A stretch of DNA of 62,048 nucleotides from an uncultured Clostridia bacterium (GCA_947630555.1 CANRIA010000011.1:1-62048); one strand, 5' to 3'. Counted from the first letter of the stretch, positions 47,284 through 57,052 are shown. Numbers and translations are program-made. The notes: generated by a model from the sequence alone, not told the origin.

Positions 47284-48495
47284 ATGAAAACAGTTTTTAC
47301 CGAAGATAATATAAACACTTTGCTTGACAAGGCAATTGCAGAGAAGAAAATAGTGGCTTACTATCAGCCGAAATATGATGCTGTAAACGGTCATATAAAC
47401 GGCGCGGAAGCTCTCGCTCGGTGGATAGACGAGGACGGCAGCGTTATACCACCCTATCAGTTCATACCGCTTCTTGAAAAGAGTATGCTAATCACAAAAC
47501 TGGACTGGTACATACTTGATGAGGTGTGCGCATTTTTGAGCCGTGAAATAAAGCGCGGCGCAAAAAATGTCACCGTGTCTGTAAACTTTTCAAGATTTCA
47601 TACCAAAGAAGAAAACTTTGTAAAGCACCTTTGTGAAGTCGTTGACAGCTACAGTGTTCCGCGCAAGCTTATCGAAGTCGAGATAACCGAATCTGCGCTT
47701 GTTGACGGCACAAATATAATTCAGTTCATAAGCGATATAAGAAACGACAATTTTTCTGTAGCTATAGATGATTTTGGCAGCGGTCTTTCGTCGCTCACCT
47801 TTGTGAAAGATGTTCCTGCCAACGTTTTGAAGATAGATAAATCGCTTCTCAGCGGAAACTGCGAAAACGAAAAAGAACGTATAGTTTTGGAAAGCATTTT
47901 TAGTTTTGCTCAAAGGCTGAAACTTGCAACCGTAGCAGAGGGCGTTGAAACCAAAGAACAGCTCGGCTTTCTGCGTACCTGCGGCTGTGAAACTATTCAG
48001 GGCTACTATTTTTCAAAGCCCGTTACAGAAAGCGAATATGCCTCTATTCTTGAAAACCACGAGCCCGATGAACAGTCGGAAGACATTCTTGTTACCCAGC
48101 CTGCCGCCAGCGCAACTCAACTGCTTTTAGATGCCGTTTTTATGTGTTATCCGCTGGTTATAATGAGCAACCTTTCGCGCAACAGCTTTTATATGATGGT
48201 CTATGAGAACTTCACAACGCGCTCATGCCCCTCAACAGGCGTGTATACCGAACTTATCATGCACGGTGCATCTACCATGCTGCCCGAAGACCAGCAGCTT
48301 TTTATTGATACTTTTGATATAAACGACCAGATAAACGCCTATAACAACGGTCAGAGGACGAGAAGGGTAGTTACTCGCCAAAAGGGTGATGACGGCATTT
48401 ACAGACCCGTTGAAACAACGAATTACTATGTAAAGAACCCGTCTTCTGACGACATTCTTGCTATAACGCTTTCACGTCCTGTTCCCGAAGAATAA
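47284..48495 (+). CDS. EAL-domain c-di-GMP phosphodiesterase with unknown C-terminal domain
   Basis: 403 residues. Residues ~15-260 form an EAL domain with all catalytic residues visible: EAL (42-44), the Asn of VSVNFS, EVEITES, AIDDFGSG, KIDKSLL, VAEGVET and GYYFSKP. It should hydrolyse c-di-GMP. No GGDEF domain or membrane helix precedes it. Residues ~275-403 (VFMCYPLVIMSNLSRNSFYMMVYENFTTRSC...) form a distinct domain, possibly PAS-like, that I cannot name. RBS GGAGG. It follows gpsA by 22 bases. Confidence 0.9.
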   Translation: MKTVFTEDNINTLLDKAIAEKKIVAYYQPKYDAVNGHINGAEALARWIDEDGSVIPPYQFIPLLEKSMLITKLDWYILDEVCAFLSREIKRGAKNVTVSVNFSRFHTKEENFVKHLCEVVDSYSVPRKLIEVEITESALVDGTNIIQFISDIRNDNFSVAIDDFGSGLSSLTFVKDVPANVLKIDKSLLSGNCENEKERIVLESIFSFAQRLKLATVAEGVETKEQLGFLRTCGCETIQGYYFSKPVTESEYASILENHEPDEQSEDILVTQPAASATQLLLDAVFMCYPLVIMSNLSRNSFYMMVYENFTTRSCPSTGVYTELIMHGASTMLPEDQQLFIDTFDINDQINAYNNGQRTRRVVTRQKGDDGIYRPVETTNYYVKNPSSDDILAITLSRPVPEE

Positions 48496-48522
48496 AGTAA
48501 AAACATAATAATTAAAAAAAGC

Positions 48523-48547
48523 CCGACGGTCATTGATCGTCGGGTAT
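48523..48547. terminator. Terminator between EAL gene and the reverse hypothetical gene
   Basis: CCCGACG and CGTCGGG with a 9-base loop, between convergent genes. Its right arm is within the last codons of the reverse gene. Confidence 0.75.
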
Positions 48548-48913
48548 ATTTGTGCTATCATCTGTTTCTTGCTCATCATTTTCCGAGGGGCAATATTTCC
48601 ATTCTAAAATGCATTTAGCATAATCAAAATGATATTTTGCCCGATTTAAAATTTCATAAGTTTCTGCAACGGGCTCTTGCTTAAAAATAATTCTGACAGA
48701 AGGAGTTATATCTTCATTGCGCTTTATGTGCTTTTTTTGAAAAGCGTAATCAAGACCTTGAACGATCCTGTCGTACAGAATGTTATTATGCCATCCTACA
48801 GAATCTTCGTCCCATGATAAGTCATCTGTAAGACAAACAACGTCCTCATCATCAAGATATGTCATATCAATAGATGTATCAATTGGAAAAATTGATTCGA
48901 GTGGAAAATACAT
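48530..48913 (-). CDS. Hypothetical protein, acidic, 127 residues
   Basis: I do not recognise the family. The protein is acidic (LDDEDVVCLTDDLSWDEDSVGW, and a C-terminal ENDEQETDDSTN tail), with no membrane segment or motif. It is a real gene on two grounds: GGAGG sits 9 bases before the ATG at 48913, and a consensus promoter precedes it. It lies between an EAL gene and the YehL-type operon and is transcribed alone. Confidence 0.75.
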   Translation of the reverse strand: MYFPLESIFPIDTSIDMTYLDDEDVVCLTDDLSWDEDSVGWHNNILYDRIVQGLDYAFQKKHIKRNEDITPSVRIIFKQEPVAETYEILNRAKYHFDYAKCILEWKYCPSENDEQETDDSTNIPDDQ

Positions 48914-48948
48914 AACAGTCGCCTCCAAAAAAATTTTTTACTGATATT

Positions 48949-48977
48949 ATTATACACTTAAAAATATTGCTTGTCAA
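48949..48977 (-). promoter_or_regulatory. Promoter of the acidic hypothetical gene
   Basis: Minus strand TTGACA (48977-48972), 17-base spacer, TATAAT (48954-48949): a perfect consensus. Confidence 0.88.
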
Positions 48978-49029
48978 TTATTTGTCGAAAAATATTTGCG
49001 TATAAATCTTTAAGCCGATTAATGTATAT

Positions 49030-50208
49030 TTATGTCGGCATTCTCTTTGAGAAATCTTTTGCAAATTCGCTAAGATCCCGACCTTTCAGAACAAGTCCCA
49101 ACAGTTCAGGAAGTTTTTGGGGAGCGCAGGCAAAGCATGGTATACCCAGTTTTGATAATTTGTTTGCCACGCTTTCATCAAAAAAGGGTGCACCGCCGTC
49201 TGCAACAGCTAAAAGCGAAACCACAGTAACCCCCGAAGCTTTCATTTCCTCCATTCGTCTTATCAGTGCGGCGCGGTTTCCGCCCTCATAAAGGTCGGAA
49301 ACAAGGAAAAACAGTGTCTTCTTCGGGTCTTCAATAAACTGCTGACAATAAGCTACCGACTTGTCAATATCAGTGCCGCCGCCAAGCTGAAAGCCATACA
49401 GCAGGTCAACGGGGTCGCTGCACTTATCGGTAAGATCAACAATACCCGTATCAAACGCAACAACGCGCGTTTTCAGCGTACTCATACTTGCAAGAATACA
49501 GCTTACCACAGATGAATATATAACGCTTTCACCCATTGAGCCGCTCTGGTCGATGTCAAGTATAACAGTCCACTTTTTTGAGGCGGAAGATGCAGCACGT
49601 TCAAAGAAATAAAAGTGCTCAGGTACAATAGTTTTAAGCTCAGGTGAATAGTGTTTCAAATTTCGCCTGATAGTCATTTTGTAGTCAAGCGCCGAAGCTG
49701 ACGGAATAGGGGAGTGCTCGCGCTTGTTTATTGCGGCTGTCACAGCTCTGCGTATATCCTGCTCCAAAAGCTTGTTTATGTCGTCAACTATCTTTTTTAT
49801 AAACGCCCTGACGCTTTCCTTTGAACGCTCGGGTATAGAATCTTTAAGCGCCATTATCGCCGATGCCAGCGAAATATCAGGCTCAACATTTTCAAGTATC
49901 TCAGGCTCGAAAATAAGCTGTTTCAGCCCACATCTTGTCATAGCATCATTTTGTATTATCTTTACAAGGTCTTTGTCAAAAAGACTTCTCACATCACCCA
50001 GCCAACGAGAGATATGCGGATTTGAAGGCCCTTTGCCTGCGCCGTTTCCAAAACCGCCCTGTTCGCTTTTGTTATATATAGATGCAAGCGCGTTGTCCAT
50101 AAGCATCTGTTCCTGCGAAAGCTGCGGCATATCCATTTTAGCAAGCCTGTCGCCGCTCTCTTGACCCAGAATAAGCCGCCAACGCTGCATTTGTGCTTTA
50201 GTATCCAT
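49030..50208 (-). CDS. VWA-domain protein (YehP-like)
   Basis: 392 residues. The C-terminal ~200 residues are a von Willebrand factor A domain with a complete MIDAS: DIDQSGSMG, the Thr in LGGGTDID and Asp in VSDLYEGG. The N-terminal half is helical. Such VWA proteins are partners of MoxR ATPases; its MoxR gene is two genes upstream. Start ATG 50208 is preferred, with AGGTGAT overlapping the stop of the DUF5682 gene. It is the last gene of the five-gene operon. Confidence 0.88.
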   Translation of the reverse strand: MDTKAQMQRWRLILGQESGDRLAKMDMPQLSQEQMLMDNALASIYNKSEQGGFGNGAGKGPSNPHISRWLGDVRSLFDKDLVKIIQNDAMTRCGLKQLIFEPEILENVEPDISLASAIMALKDSIPERSKESVRAFIKKIVDDINKLLEQDIRRAVTAAINKREHSPIPSASALDYKMTIRRNLKHYSPELKTIVPEHFYFFERAASSASKKWTVILDIDQSGSMGESVIYSSVVSCILASMSTLKTRVVAFDTGIVDLTDKCSDPVDLLYGFQLGGGTDIDKSVAYCQQFIEDPKKTLFFLVSDLYEGGNRAALIRRMEEMKASGVTVVSLLAVADGGAPFFDESVANKLSKLGIPCFACAPQKLPELLGLVLKGRDLSEFAKDFSKRMPT

Positions 50209-50217
50209 AAATATCAC

Positions 50218-52509
50218 CTATAAATCAAAGTCAAAGTCTGAAAGCCCATCTATTGCCTGCTGAGAAGCTTCATCAAGCACACTATTCAAAACCTCACTGA
50301 CTGCATCGCCGTTAAGACCCCATATCTCGCCCAGGTTTTCAGCTATTGCATCTTTTTCACCCGAAGAAAAGTCTGCAAACGCCCTGCGCAGAAAAACAAG
50401 TGCGCGTTTAAATTCCTCATCGTCAAGTTCTTTAAGATAATCGTCAAGACTTTCCCACAGCGAAAGCCGAGCAATAAGTCCGCTGCGATTCTTCATGGCA
50501 AGTCCCTCAAACCAGCCTGCACCAAGGTCGGCAGGAACACCCTTTGAAAGGCGGCAAGATACTTCTGTTTTTAGTTCGTCATTTGACATTACATTGCGCT
50601 CAAGCAAAATTGCAGCGCACAGTCCCGAAAGCCGCGTGTTCAGGTCATCACGATATGCAGCATCAGAAAGCGCTTTCAGCCATTTATCTGTTTCAAGAAA
50701 ATCATGCGCCAGCTGTACCGAGTTTATCATATTTATCGCATCAGCAATTTCTTTAGATACATCATCATTGCATATGCATGAAACGCCCATAATAAGGCAA
50801 GCGCGGTAGTAAAGCTGTTTTAATATGGGTATTATCGCTGTACAGTCACTCTTGCGTATGTCGCCGTAGCTTATTACATTTGAAAGGCTGAACATGGTCT
50901 GCGCAATTTTTTCAAACGGTATGTTGTCTGTTGCAGCTGCCTGCAAAGCTGCCACCGCATAACTCGCAGCAGTCGACATTCCGCAGCAAAAAGCATCTTC
51001 AACAGCTTTGGCAATTACCGCAATATCTTCTTGCCCTTCAACATTTTCTTTTATCTGAAATGCCGCTGCAAGCTCTACTGTGTCACCTTTCAGCGCGCTT
51101 TCAACAAGCACTATCTCGCACTCGGCAGTCCACTGCACCTGCCACGCCTCAGCCCATGTCGCGTTATCTTGCCGTGACGGAGCAAGGCGCGCAAAGTCAA
51201 GCCCCAGAACGCGCAGCCTGTGCAGAAAATAAGAGCGACTGAGATCTAAAAGTGCAGACTTTTCAGAGCTTGCCCTTAAATTTTCACGCAAATCAAGCTT
51301 TAAATCCTGCGCAGTAACAGAGCGGTATTTATCCAGTCTTAACTCTTTCAGCTGACGGTAAAAATCGTCTTGTATGCTCGTTCTTGAAACGCCCTCAGGC
51401 ATTTCGCCGATCGCCGTGCCTATTTCGGTATCGGCAACTGCTGTGCTTATCGCCGCAAAGCTGCCCTCACCTATGCAGGTCACTGCCGCATCGCGAATAT
51501 CACGCAGCGTGGGTATTTCGCCGCCGTGCAGCTGTGAAAGCGTTTTTGCAAGCCTCACCGCTTCTATGACTTGTGCCGACGATGCCGCACTGCCATCTTC
51601 ACGCATTTTTTCAGCTATCTTTGAAAGATATGCATTCGCGGCGTAAAAGCGGTCATTCCGGCAAAGACCTTTCCATATAAGCTCGTAATAAGCAGGAGCT
51701 TTGTTGCCTGCGCCGTAACCCGAACGCGTTGACAGCCTGTAATATGAATACGGCATAAGCGTGTGCAGCGACGGCAGCTTTGGAAGCTTTGGCATTTCTT
51801 CGTTAGCCGCCCAGGTTTTCAGCCCCTCAACGTGATACGCGCCGGTAACTACAACTATCTTTTCAGGCGATACGCCGTCTTTCACCGCATTTTTTATAAT
51901 ACAGCGCATATGCATCTCGCGCAGCGCAGTTTCCGCTTCGTCATAGCCGTCTTTCACCGAAAGCTCGCGAATATTCGCACCGAAAAGGTTTGCGCCTTCA
52001 TGATAAGCATCTGCATCGGCGCATTGTTCCAGCGTGCGCTCCCAAAACGTCTCATGCGAAGCGTCTTCACTTTTATTATCTAAAAGTTCATAAACATCGG
52101 GTCTTTGCTCGGTCGTATTTTCGGCAGGATTTTCGCTTTCTTCTTCATCGTTTTCTGCACTCTCCGCCTGCTTTATCCTCTCATCAGAAAGCGCAAGAAA
52201 CGTTTCCGAAGGCAGATCCATAAACCGCAAATTAACGCTGTTTTCATCACACCATTTTATTGCTTGATATTCGGGTGAATACTCAGCAAACGGGTAAAGT
52301 ATCGTCCTAACAGGCACGCTCTGCGTATATGCCAAAATAGCAAAAGGCGGTCGTGTTTCTCTGCGCACAATGTCTTTTACAGTATCTTCAAAGTCGCACG
52401 GCGCTTCTATAATTACAAGCTCAGGCTGCTTTTCGTCCAGAAATTTTCGCAGAAAAAACGCACCGGCAGGCGATAGATGCCTTATGCCGAAAAAGTTTAT
52501 GCCGCTCAT
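50218..52509 (-). CDS. DUF5682 family protein (YehM-like)
   Basis: 763-residue cytosolic protein. N-terminal motifs GIRHLSPAGA and IIEAPCDFED, later VVTGAYHVEGL, suggest an N-terminal domain like the EreA/ChaN/TIKI hydrolase superfamily, with His and Glu residues in suitable positions (inference). The remaining ~450 residues are helical and acidic. DUF5682 proteins occur with MoxR, VWA and SWIM genes, as here. Its ATG overlaps the AAA+ stop by four bases. Confidence 0.8.
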   Translation of the reverse strand: MSGINFFGIRHLSPAGAFFLRKFLDEKQPELVIIEAPCDFEDTVKDIVRRETRPPFAILAYTQSVPVRTILYPFAEYSPEYQAIKWCDENSVNLRFMDLPSETFLALSDERIKQAESAENDEEESENPAENTTEQRPDVYELLDNKSEDASHETFWERTLEQCADADAYHEGANLFGANIRELSVKDGYDEAETALREMHMRCIIKNAVKDGVSPEKIVVVTGAYHVEGLKTWAANEEMPKLPKLPSLHTLMPYSYYRLSTRSGYGAGNKAPAYYELIWKGLCRNDRFYAANAYLSKIAEKMREDGSAASSAQVIEAVRLAKTLSQLHGGEIPTLRDIRDAAVTCIGEGSFAAISTAVADTEIGTAIGEMPEGVSRTSIQDDFYRQLKELRLDKYRSVTAQDLKLDLRENLRASSEKSALLDLSRSYFLHRLRVLGLDFARLAPSRQDNATWAEAWQVQWTAECEIVLVESALKGDTVELAAAFQIKENVEGQEDIAVIAKAVEDAFCCGMSTAASYAVAALQAAATDNIPFEKIAQTMFSLSNVISYGDIRKSDCTAIIPILKQLYYRACLIMGVSCICNDDVSKEIADAINMINSVQLAHDFLETDKWLKALSDAAYRDDLNTRLSGLCAAILLERNVMSNDELKTEVSCRLSKGVPADLGAGWFEGLAMKNRSGLIARLSLWESLDDYLKELDDEEFKRALVFLRRAFADFSSGEKDAIAENLGEIWGLNGDAVSEVLNSVLDEASQQAIDGLSDFDFDL

Positions 52510-53588
52510 TCGTTAAGCTCCCTGCACGCTCTGTAAAGACCGCTCCAGTTTGAGCCGCGCTTTTTCATTATGTTTTCAAGATATTCTTTCCAAGCCACGG
52601 TGTCTTTGTCGTCCTTTACTACCGCACCTTGCAGTCCTGCCGCAATATCGTCGTCGGTTATCTCGCCGCTGCCAAAGCTTCCTGCAAGAGCCATGCTGTT
52701 GCACAAAAGCGAGATAGCCTCGGCAGTGGAAAGCACACCGGCAGGAGCTTTTACTTTTTGCTTTTTATCGAGCGTTTCACCTGCGCGCAGTTCGCGAAAG
52801 ATAGTACATATTTTCTCAATGACTGCATCTTTCGGCAGTGCCGCATTAAGGTCAAGGCTGCCCGACAGCTGCTCAACACGCGTTTTTACAATGTGCATTT
52901 CTTCCTCCAAAGTTTCGGGTGAGGGAAGTACCACAATATTGAAACGTCTTTTCAGCGCCGCAGACATATCGTTTACGCCTTTGTCACGCGTGTTGGCGGT
53001 AGCTATAATTGAAAATCCCTTTTTCGCAGGCACTTCAAGTGAAAGTTCGGGAACTGATATTCTCTTTTCCGAAAGCAGTGAAATCAGCGTGTCCTGAACT
53101 TCGGAAGCACAGCGCGATATTTCTTCTACTCGTGCTATTGCGCCTTCCTCCATAGCCGTAAATACGGGGCTTTTCAGCATTGCCTCCTGCGAAGGCCCGT
53201 TGGCAATAAGCATAGCATAGTTCCACGAATAGCGTATCTGCTCCTCGGTAGTGCCTGCCGTGCCTTGTATAACACGAGATGAATTGCCGTTTATAGCCGC
53301 CGTCAAATGCTCTGAAAGCCAGCTTTTTGCCGTGCCGGGTTCGCCTATCAGCAACAGCGCGCGGTCGGTAACAAGTGTTGCAATAGCTATCTCAACAAGC
53401 CGTTCGTGACCGATATATTTCGGCGTTATGTTTAAATTTCCGACCTTGCCGCCGCATATGTAGGTCTTTACAGAGCGCGGCGACATTCTCCACCCCTCGG
53501 GAATAGGGTCGGTCTCAGCTTTTATAAGCGCGTTCAGTTCCTCCTCGAAAAGCTGCTCAGCAGGAAGCCTTAAAATCGAATTGTCCAT
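52506..53588 (-). CDS. MoxR-type AAA+ ATPase (YehL-like)
   Basis: 360 residues. Walker A is GEPGTAKS (82-89). The Walker B position reads ARVEEISR (152-159), with Glu-Glu in place of the usual Asp-Glu. Sensor 1 is ATANTRD and the arginine-finger region ALKRRF is present. MoxR ATPases with VWA partners act as chaperones that assemble or remodel protein complexes. Overall it matches the YehL subgroup. RBS AAGGAG. Central gene of the operon. Confidence 0.9.
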   Translation of the reverse strand: MDNSILRLPAEQLFEEELNALIKAETDPIPEGWRMSPRSVKTYICGGKVGNLNITPKYIGHERLVEIAIATLVTDRALLLIGEPGTAKSWLSEHLTAAINGNSSRVIQGTAGTTEEQIRYSWNYAMLIANGPSQEAMLKSPVFTAMEEGAIARVEEISRCASEVQDTLISLLSEKRISVPELSLEVPAKKGFSIIATANTRDKGVNDMSAALKRRFNIVVLPSPETLEEEMHIVKTRVEQLSGSLDLNAALPKDAVIEKICTIFRELRAGETLDKKQKVKAPAGVLSTAEAISLLCNSMALAGSFGSGEITDDDIAAGLQGAVVKDDKDTVAWKEYLENIMKKRGSNWSGLYRACRELNE

Positions 53589-53598
53589 AAATTTCTCC

Positions 53599-55425
53599 TT
53601 ATCTTAAATTTGTATTTACCCAGTATTCAAACTTATCAATATCAAATTTTGCTTTCATCTTGCCGCTGCGTATAAGCGATAGTACCTCCGTTGCTTCTTT
53701 AAGGCGGTACTGTTGGTCGCCGGGAGCGTGAAAAATAAAGTTCACAGGGTCAAATTTTTCATTATACTGCTGTTTTTTGAAATATTCCACAATAAGCCCT
53801 TCGATATTTATCATACCGCAGCTTTCCATCATCCACATATGCGTTGTTGCGCTATTATCGTTGAGCACGCATTTTATGTAGCGGTCTTTGACTTTTTCAT
53901 ACATTTTCTTGTCGTTTTTGTCAAAGAGATATTCTAAAAACAGGTCAGCCTGATACCAGTCGCAGTCGATAAGCATATCTATCCATTTTTCCCTTATCGG
54001 CTGATCTATCGGTATCTCATAAAGCTCGTGTGTAGACGGCTCTTTGTTGCGGCTGTCGTACAGTTTGTAAGACATATAATATTTGCCGTCCACAAGATGT
54101 ATGTTTTTTATCTGCGTTATAGCCGAGCCCATTGCAACACCGTTGTTTCTTTGACCTTTTACCGAATCTTTAGTCTCTAAAATACGCCTTTTGAGCAGCT
54201 TTGTGCAGTCATCGGTGCCGACTATCATAGCATATATCTCCGACTGAGCAAAACTGCGGTCGGGAAATTTTTTAGCAAGCTCCAGCGCAAGATCGCAAAT
54301 ACCCTTGTCGCGCGTCATTGCAATGGTGGCTTTCAGCGCGATGTCAACAAGATCAAAAACAGAGTTTCTTTCTTGATCGTCCATTTTTTTGCAGCAGACT
54401 TTTCTCAGAAAATCTTCAACATCCTTGCCCGTTTTACCGCTGAACGCGACATAGTCTATGTGTACTCCGAATCCGTCCGTCTTGTACTTTCCGCCGTCAT
54501 TATTGTCAAAAAGTCTGTTGCCTATCTTCGCCGCAAGCCTGCTTGACCACTCTGATCGGCTGAACTGTAAATACTCAAGCGTTTCCTGCGGCTTGTCTTT
54601 TTCCATATCTTCAAAGAAAGCCTTTGCCTTGTCGCAGTCCAGCCGTGCCAAAGAGTAGAAAGCCTCATCTCTAATTGCGCCTTTTTCGGTCTTTGTAAAT
54701 TCGATCAGCCTGTCGGCATTGTTCACATCATGCCGCAAAGCACGGACAAGCAGCTTCTTCACATTCTTTTCGCAAAGTGGTATGTTTTCAAGATAAAAAT
54801 CATTCGCCTTTTCTTTCGCAATATTATCAATAAGCATAATGCGCTTAATAGTCTCTTTTTTGCCGTTCGGGTCAAAACCTTCCATAAGCAGGGGGAGCAT
54901 ATCTTCACCCATGCCCTCAATTATATCTTGTGCAGTATCAGCAAGCTCAGAATACGAAGCCCCCAAGCACTTCACAAGCGCAGGTTTTACGCGGTAATCT
55001 TCAAAAAGGTCCGATTTTTCTTCCTTTGCGTTGTATACAATGTTGTAATTTCCACTTCCCGAGCCTGTAAGGGCATTTATAAGCTGAGATAGCCTTGAAT
55101 ACGGCGCATCTATTATCTTTGCGTTGTAATCGGTAACTTTCAGCTTTTCTGCTTCTCCCTCAACATCGACTTTCGCAAGCGTTGTCATTACCGAATCCGT
55201 CAGTGAAAGCGCATCAAGGAGCGTTCCTGCCGCATCATCGCAACCACCTGAAACAAGTTTTTCTGAAAGCTCATAAATCTTCCCGAAAACAGGAGAAGCA
55301 CTTTTTAGCGGCGCAAAGGCTTCAACAGCCCTTTTCAGCCTGAAATTTTCCGAAAGCAGATCAGCCCCTGCAATGGCAGCTAAGCGCAGCTGCGCGCGAA
55401 GTTCTGTAATAGCTGTTATATCCAT
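53599..55425 (-). CDS. Alpha-solenoid (HEAT-like) protein of the YehL-type operon
   Basis: 608 residues, almost wholly helical. Irregular HEAT-like pairs can be followed at about 150-330 (VKPALVKCLGASYSELADTAQDIIEGMGEDMLPLLMEGF; VKKLLVRALRHDVNNADRLIEF; EAFYSLARLDCDKAKAFFEDM). The C-terminal third is mixed and unrecognised. There is no catalytic motif. By position it is probably an adaptor or substrate-binding part of the MoxR-VWA machine. RBS GGAGGTG; it starts 13 bases after the SWIM gene. Confidence 0.7.
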   Translation of the reverse strand: MDITAITELRAQLRLAAIAGADLLSENFRLKRAVEAFAPLKSASPVFGKIYELSEKLVSGGCDDAAGTLLDALSLTDSVMTTLAKVDVEGEAEKLKVTDYNAKIIDAPYSRLSQLINALTGSGSGNYNIVYNAKEEKSDLFEDYRVKPALVKCLGASYSELADTAQDIIEGMGEDMLPLLMEGFDPNGKKETIKRIMLIDNIAKEKANDFYLENIPLCEKNVKKLLVRALRHDVNNADRLIEFTKTEKGAIRDEAFYSLARLDCDKAKAFFEDMEKDKPQETLEYLQFSRSEWSSRLAAKIGNRLFDNNDGGKYKTDGFGVHIDYVAFSGKTGKDVEDFLRKVCCKKMDDQERNSVFDLVDIALKATIAMTRDKGICDLALELAKKFPDRSFAQSEIYAMIVGTDDCTKLLKRRILETKDSVKGQRNNGVAMGSAITQIKNIHLVDGKYYMSYKLYDSRNKEPSTHELYEIPIDQPIREKWIDMLIDCDWYQADLFLEYLFDKNDKKMYEKVKDRYIKCVLNDNSATTHMWMMESCGMINIEGLIVEYFKKQQYNEKFDPVNFIFHAPGDQQYRLKEATEVLSLIRSGKMKAKFDIDKFEYWVNTNLR

Positions 55426-55438
55426 AATTACACCTCCG

Positions 55439-56902
55439 TCAGTAAAGCAGTCTTACAACAGTATTTGCGCCGTCGGGTATAATGCTCATAGGCTGGGCGC
55501 ATATCCTGTTGTCGCTTGCATCATAATGAAATCCGCATAGCATAATGCCGTTTTCAAGAAGTTTTCCGCCTGGCAGCGTTTGCAAGCGCTCTGTCATTTT
55601 CTGCTCATCGTCAATATCTTTTAGCTCTACTGTATCGCCGCCCTTAGAGCGAAGAACCGTTTTTTCGCCGATCTTGTCGATCTCAGAAAAAGCAATAAGC
55701 TTGTATATTACAGGGCTTGACATGGCATTTTGCAGAAAGTTCTTAATACCCTTCATTTCTGCATTTACGGTATTTGCAGCATACGAACGCAGCTTATCAA
55801 AATCGCCGTCAGTAAGCTCTGCAAAGTTCGCATTGTCCCAGCGTACTCTTACATTGCCTTCGCCCGGGTATACCGCCATTGATGGCACCTGCACCACTCC
55901 GAAGACCGAATCGTCCGCCTTGACATATTTAAGCGATTTAAGGGGGCGGAAATTTTTTGTCATATAGATGTTTCCGCTGTTAAGTTCCAGCCATATGCCG
56001 CAGTCAATAAATTCTTTTCTTGCATCGTCAAAACTTACATAAAACGCAAGCTGTGTAAGCCGCGCATCTTTCACGCATTTGCCGATAGCCTCAAGCTCGG
56101 TAAGCTTCCAGTTGCCGCCAAGTTCTTCATAAAGCTGAGTATCGTCAGCCGCAGGTTCATCGCTTTCAAGCTTTTGTGTTATGTATTTCCTCGATTTCTT
56201 GATAAGCGAATTAAGCTTTTCAAGAGTGTCTATCGCGCAGTCGTAATGCGTTTCAAGATTATCTTTCTGATACGCGGTTATCTCAATGATAAGGCGGTTG
56301 AACAGCCGTTGTATGCCTATAAGATAGTAGTCGCCAAACTGCTTTGAAAGCTGCTGGTAATTTGAAAGCGAAGCGCCGCCCATAGTTCCGAGACCTGCCG
56401 ACAGAAGCTCTTTTATAGCCTTTTCGCAAAGGTCAATGCCTTCAAGCTGTTTTTGCAGCTTTTTCTTTTTTGCAGAGTTTGATGTTTTCTTCGCAGCAGC
56501 TTTTTTCTTTTCTGCCTTTTCTGCATCTTCGGAATCAGCACTTTCAGATTTTTCTGCTCTTGCCATGAGCTTAGCACGCTTTGTAAGAATATCTTCGGGT
56601 ATCTCGCAGATTTCAAAATCCTTCTCAAACATCATCTCGTACATCAGAGCCAGTGAGTGTTTGCACGGAAACTGCCTGCTTGGGCAGGAACAGCGAAAAA
56701 CAGGGTGGCTTTCGTTTATGTAGTCTGCCGAGGTGATGTAGGGATTTTTTCCGCTGCCCTTGCATTCACCCATAAAAAATGTGCCGTCCTGTGAGCGGTA
56801 ACGTTTGATAAATCCGCCGCTAGAGGATATCTTTTTTCCGTTAGAAGCGGCAGCAGCATTAGGCGCTAATGACAAAATAAGTTGCTCTGTTATATTTTTC
56901 AT
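55439..56902 (-). CDS. SWIM zinc-finger protein (YehQ-like)
   Basis: 487 residues. The SWIM motif C-x-C-x(6)-C-x-H is at about 73-84 (CSCPSRQFPCKH). A Lys/Ala-rich charged linker (about 120-150) follows, then a long region without recognised domains. SWIM domains bind nucleic acid or protein. It is the first gene of the operon: AAAGGAG lies 8 bases before the ATG and an AT-rich segment with TATAAT-like boxes is upstream. Confidence 0.85.
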   Translation of the reverse strand: MKNITEQLILSLAPNAAAASNGKKISSSGGFIKRYRSQDGTFFMGECKGSGKNPYITSADYINESHPVFRCSCPSRQFPCKHSLALMYEMMFEKDFEICEIPEDILTKRAKLMARAEKSESADSEDAEKAEKKKAAAKKTSNSAKKKKLQKQLEGIDLCEKAIKELLSAGLGTMGGASLSNYQQLSKQFGDYYLIGIQRLFNRLIIEITAYQKDNLETHYDCAIDTLEKLNSLIKKSRKYITQKLESDEPAADDTQLYEELGGNWKLTELEAIGKCVKDARLTQLAFYVSFDDARKEFIDCGIWLELNSGNIYMTKNFRPLKSLKYVKADDSVFGVVQVPSMAVYPGEGNVRVRWDNANFAELTDGDFDKLRSYAANTVNAEMKGIKNFLQNAMSSPVIYKLIAFSEIDKIGEKTVLRSKGGDTVELKDIDDEQKMTERLQTLPGGKLLENGIMLCGFHYDASDNRICAQPMSIIPDGANTVVRLLY

Positions 56903-57052
56903 CGTAAAACTCCTTTCATATCCGTGTCTTTATACTATATTTTATTATATCACAGTGAACAGCAAAAGTCTATATCTAAATATAAAAAAGAGGCGTTGAG
57001 CTTTCGTGTAACAAAATATAAAATTTCAGAATATAAGCAATTTCAAAATAGC

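Noticed and set aside
49030-56902. Calling the MoxR-VWA operon a proven defence or VMAP ternary system
   Set aside because: No protease effector, caspase or VMAP-type module is present; the genes fit the YehL/M/P/Q type, whose function is not established.
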